Counted from the first letter of the stretch, positions 22,683 through 31,875 are shown. The stretch is 37,220 nucleotides of DNA from JAZKIX01 sp040384645 (GCA_040384645.1 JAZKIX010000106.1:1-37220); one strand, 5' to 3'. The notes: generated by a model from the sequence alone, not told the origin. Program-made: numbers and translations.

Positions 22683-25463
22683 TCAATGCGCCTCATCCCA
22701 ATTCTTGCCCACCCCAACTTCGGCAATCAAGGGCACCTTCAATTCAGCCACGCCGGCCATCAATTTTGGCAATTGCACGCGCACCAATTCCAATTCATCT
22801 CGCGGCACTTCCAGCACCAGTTCATCGTGGACTTGCATGATCATCTTGGTCTTGATGCCACTCGTGTCCAGCCATTCTTGCACCGCGATCATGGCTAATT
22901 TGATCAGGTCGGCGGCGGTGCCTTGCATCGGCGCATTGATGGCGGCACGTTCGGCGCCCTGACGGCGCGGGCCGTTGGGGGAATTGATTTCGGGTAGCCA
23001 TAGACGGCGACCGAAAACAGTTTCGACATAGCCGCGCGCTTTAGCTTCGCTGCGGGTATTGGCCATGTATTGCGCGACGCCGGAAAAGCGGGCGAAGTAT
23101 TTATCGATATAACTTTGCGCGGCACTGCGTTCGACACCCAGATTGGCGGCCAGTCCGAAAGCGCTCATGCCGTAAATCAAGCCAAAATTGATCACTTTGG
23201 CATAACGCCGCTGTTCGCTAGTCACGTCGTTCGGCAAGGCGCTGAAAATCTCTGCAGCCGTGGCGCGGTGGATATCCTCACCTTCGGCAAAGGCACGCAA
23301 CATGGCTTCATCGCCTGAAATATGGGCCATGATGCGCAGCTCGATTTGCGAATAATCGGCCGATACGATGACCGCATCGGGTGGCGCGATAAAGGCTTCG
23401 CGGATGCGCCGGCCTTCCTTGTTGCGGATCGGGATATTTTGCAGGTTCGGCTCGTTCGACGAGAGCCGTCCGGTCACGGCGACCGCTTGCGCGTAGTTGG
23501 TATGAACCCGGCCAGTGTTCGGGTTGACCATCTTGGGCAACTTGTCGGTATAGGTCGATTTGAGTTTACTCATGCCGCGATATTCCAACAGTACTTTTGG
23601 CAGCGGATAATCTTCAGCTAGTTTTTGCAACACTTCTTCATCGGTCGAGGGCGCACCGGAGGGGGTCTTTTTGACCACTGGCAATTTCAATTTATCGAAG
23701 ATAATTTCACCTAATTGTTTAGGTGAATTGAGGTTGAAAGGCTGCCCTGCCAATTCATAGGCATTTTGTTCCAGCGTCAGCATGCGCTTGCCGATTTCAT
23801 TCGATTGCACGGCCAATAAATCGCTATCGATCAGGACACCGTTGCGTTCGATCTTTTGCAATACGATGGCGGTCGGCACTTCGATTTTTTCGTAAATATA
23901 GGTCAGGCCTTTATCGGCCAATACATGCGGCAACATGGCTTGATGCAATTGCAGCGTGATATCGGCGTCTTCCGCCGCATAGGCAGTGGCGCGCCCGATC
24001 TCGACTTGATCGAAACAGATTTGCGATGCGCCCTTGCCGCACACTTCATGGAAAGTAATGGTCTTGTGGTTCAGATGGCGCAGCGCAAGGCTGTCCATAT
24101 CGTGGCTTTTGTGCGACTCAAACACATACGATTGCAGCAAAGTGTCATGCACGATGCCGCGCAAATGGACGCTGTGATTGGCGAAAATATGGCTATCATA
24201 TTTCAGGTTTTGCCCGACTTTTGGCTTGCTGGCATCTTCCAGCCAAGACTTAAGTTGGGTCAATACAAAGTCGCGCGACAATTGCGGCGGCGCATCTTGA
24301 TAACGATGCGCCAGCGGAATGTAGGCGGCATGGCCGACTTCACAACACAGCGAAATCCCTACCATTTCCGCCAGCAAGGGTTCGAGCGAAGTGGTCTCGG
24401 TATCGACTGACGTAAGTGCAGCAGCATCGATTTTTGCCAGCCATTGATCCAACTGCGCTTCAGTCAATATGGTTTCATAATTGCTGATCATCGGCGTGAC
24501 GTTGGCAAATAAATCACCGCTGGCGCCGATCAGGCCGGTGGGCGAATCAAGCTGCAATTGGCCAGAAGTTTGGCCAGAACTTGGCTGCGCGGTGGCAGCT
24601 GCATTGCCAGTCAATTCACGCAAAAAAGTCTTGAAGCCATAGCGACTGAAGAAGGCGATCAAACCTTCCTTGTCTTCCGGTTTGGCGGTCAACGATTCAC
24701 TGATCGAAGCCATGTGCTGCGACAAATCGCAATCGGTTTTCACTGTAATCAAGATCCGCGCCTGCGGCAGCCAGCTCAAGGCCTGGCGCAGGTTTTCACC
24801 CACCGCGCCGGTGATCTTGTCTGCATTGGCCATGACGCCTTCCAGCGTCTCGAATTGGGTCAACCATTTCAAGGCAGTTTTGGGGCCGCATTTGGATACG
24901 CCAGGCACGTTGTCGACGGTGTCGCCGATCAGGCTGAGGTAATCGACGATGCGCTCGGGCGGCACGCCGAATTTAGCCAGCACACCGGGCGGATCAAGCT
25001 TTTCATTACTCATGGTGTTGATCAACATGACATGCTCGTTGACCAGTTGCGCCAGATCCTTGTCGCCAGTCGAAATCACTGTATTCATGCCTTGCTGCGC
25101 TGCCGTCACGGCCAGAGTGCCGATCACGTCGTCCGCTTCGACGCCATCGACCATCAGGATCGGCCAGCCCATGGCGCGCACCGCTTCGTGGATCGGTTCG
25201 ATCTGCTTGACCAGATCTTCTGGCATGGAGGCGCGCTGGGCTTTGTATTCAGCATACAGGTCATCGCGGAAGGTTTTCCCTTTGGCGTCGAACACGCAAG
25301 CGATGTATGCTGCAGGAAAATCGATGCGCAGGCGGCGCAGCATATTGACCATGCCGTGCAGCGCACCGGTCGGCGTACCGTCCGGGCTGCGTAGATCGGG
25401 CAAGGCATGAAATGCGCGGTACAGATAGCTGGAGCCGTCAACTAATAGAAGGGTTTTGTGCAT
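22683..25463 (-). CDS. polA: DNA polymerase I
   Basis: Repair and Okazaki-fragment polymerase of 926 residues, all three domains intact. N-terminal 5'-3' exonuclease: LLLVDGSSYLYRAFHAL, VEADDVIGTLA and STGDKDLAQLV. The 3'-5' proofreading domain keeps its acidic residues (SVDTETTSLEP), unlike polymerases that lost the activity. Polymerase domain: motif A VSADYSQIELR, the O-helix region RRYAKVINFGLIYGMSAFGL and motif C QVHDELVLEVP (D about 880). Its ATG directly abuts the start codon of the divergent LOG-family gene, so the promoter must lie inside that neighbour's coding region. The C-terminus faces the lipoprotein genes across a hairpin. Confidence 0.98.
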   Translation of the reverse strand: MHKTLLLVDGSSYLYRAFHALPDLRSPDGTPTGALHGMVNMLRRLRIDFPAAYIACVFDAKGKTFRDDLYAEYKAQRASMPEDLVKQIEPIHEAVRAMGWPILMVDGVEADDVIGTLAVTAAQQGMNTVISTGDKDLAQLVNEHVMLINTMSNEKLDPPGVLAKFGVPPERIVDYLSLIGDTVDNVPGVSKCGPKTALKWLTQFETLEGVMANADKITGAVGENLRQALSWLPQARILITVKTDCDLSQHMASISESLTAKPEDKEGLIAFFSRYGFKTFLRELTGNAAATAQPSSGQTSGQLQLDSPTGLIGASGDLFANVTPMISNYETILTEAQLDQWLAKIDAAALTSVDTETTSLEPLLAEMVGISLCCEVGHAAYIPLAHRYQDAPPQLSRDFVLTQLKSWLEDASKPKVGQNLKYDSHIFANHSVHLRGIVHDTLLQSYVFESHKSHDMDSLALRHLNHKTITFHEVCGKGASQICFDQVEIGRATAYAAEDADITLQLHQAMLPHVLADKGLTYIYEKIEVPTAIVLQKIERNGVLIDSDLLAVQSNEIGKRMLTLEQNAYELAGQPFNLNSPKQLGEIIFDKLKLPVVKKTPSGAPSTDEEVLQKLAEDYPLPKVLLEYRGMSKLKSTYTDKLPKMVNPNTGRVHTNYAQAVAVTGRLSSNEPNLQNIPIRNKEGRRIREAFIAPPDAVIVSADYSQIELRIMAHISGDEAMLRAFAEGEDIHRATAAEIFSALPNDVTSEQRRYAKVINFGLIYGMSAFGLAANLGVERSAAQSYIDKYFARFSGVAQYMANTRSEAKARGYVETVFGRRLWLPEINSPNGPRRQGAERAAINAPMQGTAADLIKLAMIAVQEWLDTSGIKTKMIMQVHDELVLEVPRDELELVRVQLPKLMAGVAELKVPLIAEVGVGKNWDEAH

Positions 25464-26201
25464 ATGAGTGTGAACAGAAAGAATGTGCTGAAACTACGGC
25501 AGGTGACCGACAAGGATCGCGCTACATCGCTGAAAGCGCGCGAGTCGTGGCATATGTTCACAATTATGGCAGAGTTTATTGAGTCCACCGAACGCCTGTC
25601 CGAGTTGCGTCCGGCTGTATCGATCTTCGGCTCAGCCCGCACCGCAGTCGACCATCCCGATTATTTGAACTGTATCGATCTGGCGCGGCGCTTGTCGGAT
25701 GAAGGGTTTGCCGTCATCTCCGGCGGCGGCCCCGGCATCATGGAAGCGGCCAACAAGGGCGCTTTCGCCGGCCGCTCGCCTTCGGTCGGCTTGAACATTG
25801 AATTACCACATGAACAAGCCAACAATGCCTGGCAAGATATCTCACTGCGTTTTCGCCACTTCTTTGCGCGCAAGGTGGCGTTTGTCAAATACGCTGATGC
25901 CTATGTGGTGTATCCCGGCGGTTTCGGCACGCTCGATGAGATGCTGGAGGCTTTGACCTTGATCCAGACCGGCAAAACGCGCCGCATCCCCATTATCCTG
26001 GTTGGCACCAGTTACTGGCGCGGTCTACTCGAATGGATACGCAGCCAGTTATTGGGCAACGGCATGATCGCCACCAAGGATCTAGACCTGATCCAGCTGA
26101 TCGATGAACCAAGCAATATCGTCAATGCGATCCTGGCATTTTATGAAGCTTGCGATATCGAACTATCGGATGAGGAACGGCAAAAAATGTTGTATCTGTA
26201 A
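25464..26201 (+). CDS. LOG-family protein (TIGR00730; cytokinin riboside monophosphate phosphoribohydrolase-like)
   Basis: Rossmann-like nucleotide hydrolase family, 245 residues from ATG 25464 (GTG 25458 would add two). The key motifs are GGGPGIMEAANKGA and PGGFGTLDEM (PGGxGTxxE), and the family residues around ISLRFRHFFARKVAFVKYAD. Such proteins cleave the ribose-base bond of nucleoside 5'-monophosphates; the in vivo role in most proteobacteria is unsettled. The first 35 residues (including LKARESWHMFTIMAEF) look conserved, which supports this early start over the internal ATGs at residues 31 and 35. AGAAGGG about 10 bases upstream lies inside polA. Confidence 0.9.
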   Translation: MSVNRKNVLKLRQVTDKDRATSLKARESWHMFTIMAEFIESTERLSELRPAVSIFGSARTAVDHPDYLNCIDLARRLSDEGFAVISGGGPGIMEAANKGAFAGRSPSVGLNIELPHEQANNAWQDISLRFRHFFARKVAFVKYADAYVVYPGGFGTLDEMLEALTLIQTGKTRRIPIILVGTSYWRGLLEWIRSQLLGNGMIATKDLDLIQLIDEPSNIVNAILAFYEACDIELSDEERQKMLYL

Positions 26202-26205
26202 ACGC

Positions 26206-26231
26206 GCCGTCGCGGCCAATCCCGCGACGGC
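26206..26231. terminator. Strong GC hairpin after the LOG gene
   Basis: GCCGTCGCGG (26206-26215) and CCGCGACGGC (26222-26231) form a perfect 10-bp stem with a 6-base loop, 4 bases after the stop. No T-run follows directly, so it may be a weak terminator or an mRNA 3'-end stabiliser. Confidence 0.5.
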
Positions 26232-26242
26232 TGGCATCTGTT

Positions 26243-26251
26243 TGCTACAAT
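26243..26251 (+). promoter_or_regulatory. Extended -10 promoter for the DUF2782 gene
   Basis: TGCTACAAT is an extended -10 (TGn plus TACAAT) 40 bases before ATG 26291. There is no good -35, as is usual for extended -10 promoters. Confidence 0.4.
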
Positions 26252-26290
26252 GACCCGTATCGCTTTCAACCAAGGCAGTCAGCTCAAATC

Positions 26291-26722
26291 ATGCGCCCAA
26301 TCCAATTAATTCAAAATATGTCGCTCGGCATATTGCTCTGTGTGGTGCAATCATTCGCCAGCGCAGCCGATACCACCACGGATTTGTCGACTCCGCCCAA
26401 GCTGGAACAGTTGGAAGGATCGAACGAACCGACCATCACCATCAAACCCGAAAGCAAAAGCAAGATTACCGAAACCCGCAGCCAAGGCAAAGTGACCGAC
26501 ATAAAGGTCAAGAGCGGCAAGAGTACCTACCATATCAGACCCAATACCCCATCCGGCAGCACCTTGCCGGGTGATTTGCAAGGCAATTCCGTACGCGGCG
26601 CGCAATGGGAAATCATGGAATTCGATGTTGGGCAAAGGAAGCAAAAAGAAGCAAAGAAGGTAGACAGCGCCAGCCCTGCTGCTGCAGAACCACCGGCCAC
26701 GCCCGCCAATTCCGCCAAGTAA
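26291..26722 (+). CDS. DUF2782 family exported protein
   Basis: Small secreted protein of 143 residues. The signal peptide (MSLGILLCVVQSFASAAD) is followed by a conserved core TITIKPESKSKITETRSQGK...YHIRPN and a segment WEIMEFDVGQRK near residue 115. The tail is an Ala/Pro-rich low-complexity stretch. I recognise the DUF2782 pattern and its usual place between polA and thrB in Burkholderiales; its function is unknown. It is probably periplasmic. Confidence 0.8.
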   Translation: MRPIQLIQNMSLGILLCVVQSFASAADTTTDLSTPPKLEQLEGSNEPTITIKPESKSKITETRSQGKVTDIKVKSGKSTYHIRPNTPSGSTLPGDLQGNSVRGAQWEIMEFDVGQRKQKEAKKVDSASPAAAEPPATPANSAK

Positions 26723-26795
26723 ATCAGAATAGAGTCAGCCCCAGGCAACACCGCTAGCGGCTTGAATTTCTCCAACCTAGACACCACGACTTCCC

Positions 26796-27752
26796 ATGGC
26801 AGTATTTACCCCGGTCACACTGGACGATTTGAGCCAGTGGATCAAGCAATTTCCTCTTGGCGAGGCCCGCGCCATCAAGGGCATCGAATCAGGGATCGAA
26901 AACAGCAATTTTTTCCTCACCACCGAGCAGGGCGAATACGTCCTGACCTTGTTTGAAAATCTCAGCTTTGAGCAATTACCGTTTTACCTGAACCTGATGC
27001 GCCATCTGGCCGAGCGCCAAGTGCTGGTGCCAGCGCCGATTGCCAATCATCAGGGCCAAATTTTGCATAGCCTGCAAGGCAAGCCAGCTTCCATCGTCAG
27101 CAAGCTGGAAGGCCATTGCCAGCTCGACCCGCAGCCGGTGCATTGCGCTGCAGTCGGCGCCATGCTGGCAAAGATGCATGTGGCGGCGCAGAATTTTCCC
27201 ATGCAGCAACCCAATTTGCGCGGGCTCGACTGGTGGATTGAAACAACACCTACCGTGCTGCCGTATTTATCCGAATCGAATGCCGATCTATTGCACGCCG
27301 AAATGGCTTTTCAAACTGGGTTCGCCGCGTCCGACACGTACAAGCAGCTACCGCAGGGACCTGTGCACGCCGACCTGTTTCGCAATAATGTGATGTTTGA
27401 CGGCGAGCGCCTGACCGGGTTTTTCGATTTCTATTTTGCTGGCTGCGACACTTGGCTGTTCGATGTCGCCGTGACTGTCAATGACTGGTGCATCGACCTC
27501 GCCAGCGGCCAGCTCGACGTCGCTCGTGTGCGTGCCATGCTCGATGCCTACCACACCGAGCGGCCGTTTTCCGCAGCCGAACGCACAGCTTGGCAGCCTC
27601 TGTTGCGGGCTGCGGCATTGCGTTTTTGGCTGTCGCGCCTGTATGACTTCCATCTGCCGCGCGCCGCAGAAATGCTGACACCGCACGACCCGGCCCATTT
27701 TGAGCGCATCCTGCGCCTGCGCGGTTCAATTCCCACCCCGCCCTTATTCTAG
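26796..27752 (+). CDS. thrB: Homoserine kinase, ThrB type II
   Basis: Phosphorylates L-homoserine for threonine synthesis. The 318-residue protein has the aminoglycoside-phosphotransferase-like fold found in many Burkholderiales and pseudomonads, not the GHMP-type ThrB of E. coli. Motifs: N-terminal nucleotide-binding region ESGIENSNFFLTTEQGEYVL, catalytic loop GPVHADLFRNNVMF (H191, D193, N198) and metal-binding D211 in FFDFYFAGCD. No thrA or thrC is adjacent. The downstream BPSS1780-type gene starts 11 bases after the stop. Confidence 0.95.
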   Translation: MAVFTPVTLDDLSQWIKQFPLGEARAIKGIESGIENSNFFLTTEQGEYVLTLFENLSFEQLPFYLNLMRHLAERQVLVPAPIANHQGQILHSLQGKPASIVSKLEGHCQLDPQPVHCAAVGAMLAKMHVAAQNFPMQQPNLRGLDWWIETTPTVLPYLSESNADLLHAEMAFQTGFAASDTYKQLPQGPVHADLFRNNVMFDGERLTGFFDFYFAGCDTWLFDVAVTVNDWCIDLASGQLDVARVRAMLDAYHTERPFSAAERTAWQPLLRAAALRFWLSRLYDFHLPRAAEMLTPHDPAHFERILRLRGSIPTPPLF

Positions 27753-27763
27753 AAAGTCTCCCG

Positions 27764-28540
27764 ATGGAAAAAATTCCCGCCAGTGCCGGCTGGCTCTGGA
27801 TCACGGAAGGCACTGCGCTGTTTCGCAAACAGCCCGGTGCGCTCTGTGGCTTGTTTCTCACTTATATGTTCTTGATATTCTTCATCAGTATCCTCCCCCT
27901 TATTGGCAAGCTATTGCCGATGATGCTGGTACCGACTTTTTCCATTGCATTTCGCCAGGCTTGCTTCAACATCGAGCAAGGAGAAACAGTCACGCCGGCG
28001 CTGTTATTGACAGGGTTTCGCTCACCTGCATTTAAACGCTTATTAATGCTTGGCGTGCTCTACATTGTGGCCGCCAGCGTGGCAGTGGGCGCTTCGGTTT
28101 TGATCGATGGCGGCATATTCTGGAAGTTGATCACCGGCCAGATCGCCGTGGACAGTAAAACTGCCCAACAAGCCAATCTCCTGTTGCCGATGATGTTTTC
28201 TGCCGCGATTTACTTACCCGCCGCGATGGCGTTCTGGCACGTCGCACCGCTGATGGCGTGGCAAAACATGGGGCTGGGCAAGGCGATTTTTTATAGCTTC
28301 TTCGCAGTAAAGCGAGCAGGAACAGCTTTTCTGGTATTCGCATTTGCCTGGGTCGGGATCGGCATTTTCTTGCCGTCGGTCTTGAGTGTGCTGCTGGCGG
28401 TGATCACAGGCAAAAAAGAAATCGTATTGCTATTGATCTTGCCGATGTCGATCATCATGACCGTGATTATGTATTGTTCGTTTTACGCAACTTACACCGC
28501 TGTTTTTCCTCGTCCGGATACGGAAAAAGAGGCGGTATAG
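27764..28540 (+). CDS. BPSS1780-type membrane protein
   Basis: Integral membrane protein of 258 residues with about six helices and the conserved opening PASAGWLWITEGTALFRKQP, followed by ISILPLIGKLLPMMLVPTFS. This is the pattern of the BPSS1780 family in Burkholderiales, commonly next to thrB. The function is unknown. It starts 11 bases after thrB with a weak ribosome site, so it is probably co-transcribed. It ends about 30 bases before a shared bidirectional terminator. Confidence 0.8.
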   Translation: MEKIPASAGWLWITEGTALFRKQPGALCGLFLTYMFLIFFISILPLIGKLLPMMLVPTFSIAFRQACFNIEQGETVTPALLLTGFRSPAFKRLLMLGVLYIVAASVAVGASVLIDGGIFWKLITGQIAVDSKTAQQANLLLPMMFSAAIYLPAAMAFWHVAPLMAWQNMGLGKAIFYSFFAVKRAGTAFLVFAFAWVGIGIFLPSVLSVLLAVITGKKEIVLLLILPMSIIMTVIMYCSFYATYTAVFPRPDTEKEAV

Positions 28541-28570
28541 GTCAAAACATAGGCTTACCCGCAGGGATTT

Positions 28571-28612
28571 AAAGCGGCTTTAGAAATACTCCCTAAAAAA
28601 ATAAGCCGCTTT
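28571..28612. terminator. Bidirectional terminator between BPSS1780 gene and fic
   Basis: AAAGCGGCTTTA pairs with TAAGCCGCTTT (10-bp stem, about 22-base loop), with T-rich or A-rich flanks on both sides. The last bases overlap the fic stop codon. Confidence 0.6.
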
Positions 28613-29226
28613 TATACCGTTTGACCGTTATACCCGCTAATTTTAGTAACTGCCCGCTGCAACAAACTAGTCAAAGGCGCCAATCGGCAATTAAAAGCCG
28701 CGATATTGGCTGCCAACCATTCTGATCTTTCGATTACTTGCCAATGAACCTCATATCCCGCATTGATCGACAACGCTTCAAATAAAATCCGCTGCGCTCG
28801 TCCATTGCCGTCCCGAAATGGGTGAATCACATTAAGTTCACTGTAATAGTGTGCCAGTCGCGTTATAAATTCTTCGTTAGGAAAATCTATCAGATAGTTT
28901 TGCTGTTGAAGCTGACGGAATAACTTGCCAGATTCTGTTTCAATGAACCGTACATTCGCAAAACGACTGTTACCCTTGCTGATATCAACTTTGCGTATTT
29001 CCCCGGCCCAACTGTAAATATCTTGAAACAAGAAAAAATGAATATCTTGCAAAGTTGCCAGAGAAAAAGCTTCAAAATCAGGTACATACTGTTCGATACG
29101 ATATTGCGTAAATTCCAGCTCAGCCTCATTCAGCTCCGACTGGGTAAACAAACCCAATTTATTGATCAGAACATTAGAATTGGGGTAGCAATAAATGTCC
29201 TGATCAACACCATATTTATCGGACAT
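28612..29226 (-). CDS. fic: Fic-domain AMP-transferase, toxin of a Fic/YhfG-type pair
   Basis: Fic protein of 204 residues that transfers AMP (or a related group) from a nucleotide to a protein hydroxyl, usually inactivating a target such as a topoisomerase. The complete motif HPFRDGNGRAQR (135-146) carries the catalytic His and the phosphate-binding region, and the flap IRKVDISKGNSRFA lies ahead of it (about 77-90). There is no inhibitory (S/T)xxxE(G/N) helix in this protein; it is supplied by the upstream antitoxin, which marks a class I system. The ATG 29226 overlaps the antitoxin stop. The short length and layout fit E. coli Fic and its partner YhfG. Confidence 0.93.
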   Translation of the reverse strand: MSDKYGVDQDIYCYPNSNVLINKLGLFTQSELNEAELEFTQYRIEQYVPDFEAFSLATLQDIHFFLFQDIYSWAGEIRKVDISKGNSRFANVRFIETESGKLFRQLQQQNYLIDFPNEEFITRLAHYYSELNVIHPFRDGNGRAQRILFEALSINAGYEVHWQVIERSEWLAANIAAFNCRLAPLTSLLQRAVTKISGYNGQTV

Positions 29227-29377
29227 GCTTTGCTTTTAACTCGGCCAGGGTTGGGGCAACAGCTTTTTTGACTGGCGCTGATTGGGGCGTGTGGAATCCT
29301 TCCAAACGCAGACTTGCCTGATAATTTTCTTTACGCAACTTGATGAAAATTTGCCGTTTTTGCTCGATGTTTAACAT
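29216..29377 (-). CDS. YhfG-like Fic antitoxin, 53 residues
   Basis: Small antitoxin that blocks the ATP site of class I Fic proteins. It opens MLNIEQKRQIFIKLRKENYQ, then ASLRLEGFHTPQSAP. S22, E26 and G27 in SLRLEG match the inhibitory motif (S/T)xxxE(G/N), where the glutamate competes with the gamma-phosphate of ATP. AGGTGG lies 6 bases before ATG 29377. Its stop codon overlaps the fic start by 11 bases, so the antitoxin is made first. Confidence 0.88.
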   Translation of the reverse strand: MLNIEQKRQIFIKLRKENYQASLRLEGFHTPQSAPVKKAVAPTLAELKAKHVR

Positions 29378-29389
29378 TTCGACCACCTC

Positions 29390-29418
29390 ATACTATTCTA
29401 GGTATTGAATCGTGTCAG
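29390..29418 (-). promoter_or_regulatory. Promoter of the antitoxin-fic operon
   Basis: CTGACA (29418-29413), 17 bases, TAGTAT (29395-29390) on the minus strand. The -10 ends only 12 bases before the antitoxin ATG, so the leader would be about 5 bases and lose part of the AGGTGG site. A shifted pair, TTCAAC-17-TAGAAT (29423-29395), gives about 11 bases. Confidence 0.5.
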
Positions 29419-29512
29419 TTGAAAATTGTAGCGCAGGCGTGTCCGTCTGTCGTCGCTAATTTTGCAATCAAGATGTCCACCATTACCTTGAATGTTTCAC
29501 CGGCGCCTCACC

Positions 29513-31798
29513 CTACCCCACCTTCTCCAGCTTCGCAATCGTCAAATCCAGCTTCTTCAGGCCCTGCCGGCCAAAGTTGATTTGCGCATGCACGTTGCCG
29601 CCACCACTTTCGATATTGACGATCACGCCTTCACCGAATTTCTGGTGCATCACCGTTTCGCCGATGCGCCAGCCGATGGCTTTTTTATTGAAATTGAGGG
29701 CGATGGCGTTGGCTGCTGCGGGCACGTCGTCCCATGCTGACTTGCTATTGCCGGACCAGTGGTGCTGGACTTTGGGCGACAGCCACTTCAGCGAATCTTC
29801 TGGCAATTCGTCGAAGAAGCGCGATTTCAAGTTATAGCGGGTCTGCCCGTGCAACATGCGGGTTTGCGAGAACGACAGGTACAGGCGCTTGCGCGCGCGC
29901 GTGATCGCGACGTACATCAGGCGCCGTTCTTCATCCACGCCGGCTTCTTCCTTGGCGCTGTTTTCATGCGGGAACAAGCCCTCTTCCAACCCGGTGATAA
30001 AGACCGCATCAAACTCCAACCCTTTGGCCGAATGCACCGTCATCAATTGCATCGCGTCTTGCCCGGCCGACGCCTGGTTGTCGCCCGCCTCCAGCGAAGC
30101 ATGCGAGAGGAAGGCGGACAGCGGCGACATCCCTTGCGGCAATGGTGCATCGGCGTCGAAAATTTCTATGCCGTCGGCAGTAGTGATCTGCGCCCCGGCG
30201 GAGGCTTGCGCCTTGGGGCCGAGGAAAGCCGGCGCATCGTGGCCAAAGCCTTCTTCCGCCACGAACAGGGTGGCGGCGCTAACCAGTTGCTCCAGATTTT
30301 CCACCCGGTCGGCGCCTTCTTTTTCATTCTGGTAATGGGTTAGCAAGCCGCTAGCATCCAAGACCAGTTGCACCATTTCCTTCAATGGCAAATGTTGCGC
30401 CTCAAAGCGCACGCCTTCGATCAGCTTGATAAAACTGCCGAGCGACGAGCCAGCCTTGCCAGTCATATACGGCACGGCCGCGTACAAGGAAATATCGTAC
30501 TGCTTGGCGGCATCTTGCAAGTGTTCCAGCGACTTGGCGCCGATGCCGCGCGTGGGGAAATTGACCACGCGCAAGAAGGCCGAATCGTTATGCAAATTGT
30601 CCATCAATTGCAAATACGCAATCGCATGCTTGACTTCGGCGCGCTGGAAATAGCGCAAGCCGCCATACACATGGTAGGGAATTCCAGCCGAAAACAATGC
30701 ATGCTCGATCACCCGCGATTGCGCGTTGGAACGGTACAGCACCGCGACTTCGCTGCGCAGGGCGCCATCGGCGATCAGGCTTTTAGCTTCTTCAATAATC
30801 CAGCGCGCTTCTTCCAGATCGGAGGTCGCTTCGTAAATCCGCACCAGTTCACCGTGACCAGCATCGGTGCGCAGGTTCTTGCCGAGGCGATTGGCATTAT
30901 TGGCGATCAGCAGGTTGGCACTGTCGAGGATATGGCCGTGCGAGCGGTAATTCTGTTCCAACTTGATCAGATTCTGGACATTAAATTCGCGCTCGAAGGT
31001 CGCCATATTGCCCACATTGGCGCCGCGGAAGGCATAGATACTCTGGTCGTCATCGCCCACCGCAAATACCGCCGACGCACCATGCTGACCGGCACCGGCC
31101 AGCAATTTCAGCCACTTGTATTGCAAATCATTGGTGTCCTGAAACTCATCAACTAGGATGTGCTTGAAACGCGCCTGATAATGCTCACGCAGCGGTTGAT
31201 TGCGGCTGAGCAACTCATAACTGCGCAACAACAATTCGGCGAAATCGACCACGCCTTCGCGCTGGCATTGGTTATCGTAAATATCGTACAGCTCGACCAT
31301 CTTGCGCTCGTGATCGTCGTAGGCATTGATCGCACCGGCGCGCAAACCCTGATCCTTGGCGTTATTGATGAAATACATTAGGTTCTTGGGCGGATATTTC
31401 TCGTCGTCGACATTGAGCGATTTCAGCAGCCGCTTGATGACGGACAACTGGTCTTGCGAATCAAGGATCTGGAAAGTCTGCGGCAAACCCGCATCGCGAT
31501 AATGCGCCCGCAGCAGCCGGTTGCACAGGCCGTGGAAGGTGCCGATCCACATCCCGCGCGTGTTGATCGGCATCATGGCCGACAAGCGCGCCATCATTTC
31601 TTTTGAGGCTTTATTGGTGAATGTGACGGCCAGGATCCCGCTCGGCGACACTTGCCCGGTCTGGATCAGCCACGCAATGCGGGTGGTCAGCACTCGCGTT
31701 TTGCCGGAGCCAGCGCCGGCCAGGATCAGCGCCGATTGGGCTGGCAAAGTGACGGCGGCGAGTTGTTCTGGATTGAGGTTGTGAAGAAGATTTTGCAT
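29513..31798 (-). CDS. uvrD: ATP-dependent DNA helicase UvrD/PcrA type
   Basis: Superfamily 1A 3'-5' helicase for nucleotide-excision and mismatch repair, 761 residues. Motifs in order: LNPEQLAAVTLP (Q motif), LILAGAGSGKTRVLTTRI (Walker A), ILAVTFTNKASKEM (Ia), LVDEFQDTND (II), VGDDDQSIYAFRGA (III), VAVLYRSNAQSRVIE (IV), TVHSAKGLEFDAVF (V), VAITRARKRLYLS (VI). The C-terminal Tudor-like tail GWRIGETVMHQKFGEGVIVN is present, as in UvrD/PcrA. The start is ATG 31798 (MQNLLHNLNPEQ); the frame extends upstream another 28 codons but these look non-homologous and would run into the divergent promoter region. It is divergent from the GDPD gene. Confidence 0.95.
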   Translation of the reverse strand: MQNLLHNLNPEQLAAVTLPAQSALILAGAGSGKTRVLTTRIAWLIQTGQVSPSGILAVTFTNKASKEMMARLSAMMPINTRGMWIGTFHGLCNRLLRAHYRDAGLPQTFQILDSQDQLSVIKRLLKSLNVDDEKYPPKNLMYFINNAKDQGLRAGAINAYDDHERKMVELYDIYDNQCQREGVVDFAELLLRSYELLSRNQPLREHYQARFKHILVDEFQDTNDLQYKWLKLLAGAGQHGASAVFAVGDDDQSIYAFRGANVGNMATFEREFNVQNLIKLEQNYRSHGHILDSANLLIANNANRLGKNLRTDAGHGELVRIYEATSDLEEARWIIEEAKSLIADGALRSEVAVLYRSNAQSRVIEHALFSAGIPYHVYGGLRYFQRAEVKHAIAYLQLMDNLHNDSAFLRVVNFPTRGIGAKSLEHLQDAAKQYDISLYAAVPYMTGKAGSSLGSFIKLIEGVRFEAQHLPLKEMVQLVLDASGLLTHYQNEKEGADRVENLEQLVSAATLFVAEEGFGHDAPAFLGPKAQASAGAQITTADGIEIFDADAPLPQGMSPLSAFLSHASLEAGDNQASAGQDAMQLMTVHSAKGLEFDAVFITGLEEGLFPHENSAKEEAGVDEERRLMYVAITRARKRLYLSFSQTRMLHGQTRYNLKSRFFDELPEDSLKWLSPKVQHHWSGNSKSAWDDVPAAANAIALNFNKKAIGWRIGETVMHQKFGEGVIVNIESGGGNVHAQINFGRQGLKKLDLTIAKLEKVG

Positions 31799-31875
31799 CA
31801 CAGGATTATAGCCGCCAGTGCCGGGCCAAAACTTGTCGCCCAGGCAAGCTTTCCAATGATCAAAGGGAGTTTGGC

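Noticed and set aside
24558..25394. 278-codon frame opposite polA
   Set aside because: Antisense to conserved 5'-exonuclease sequence of polA; its residues are the reverse reading of that gene.
30368..31156. 262-codon frame opposite uvrD
   Set aside because: Antisense to conserved helicase motifs; no homology features.
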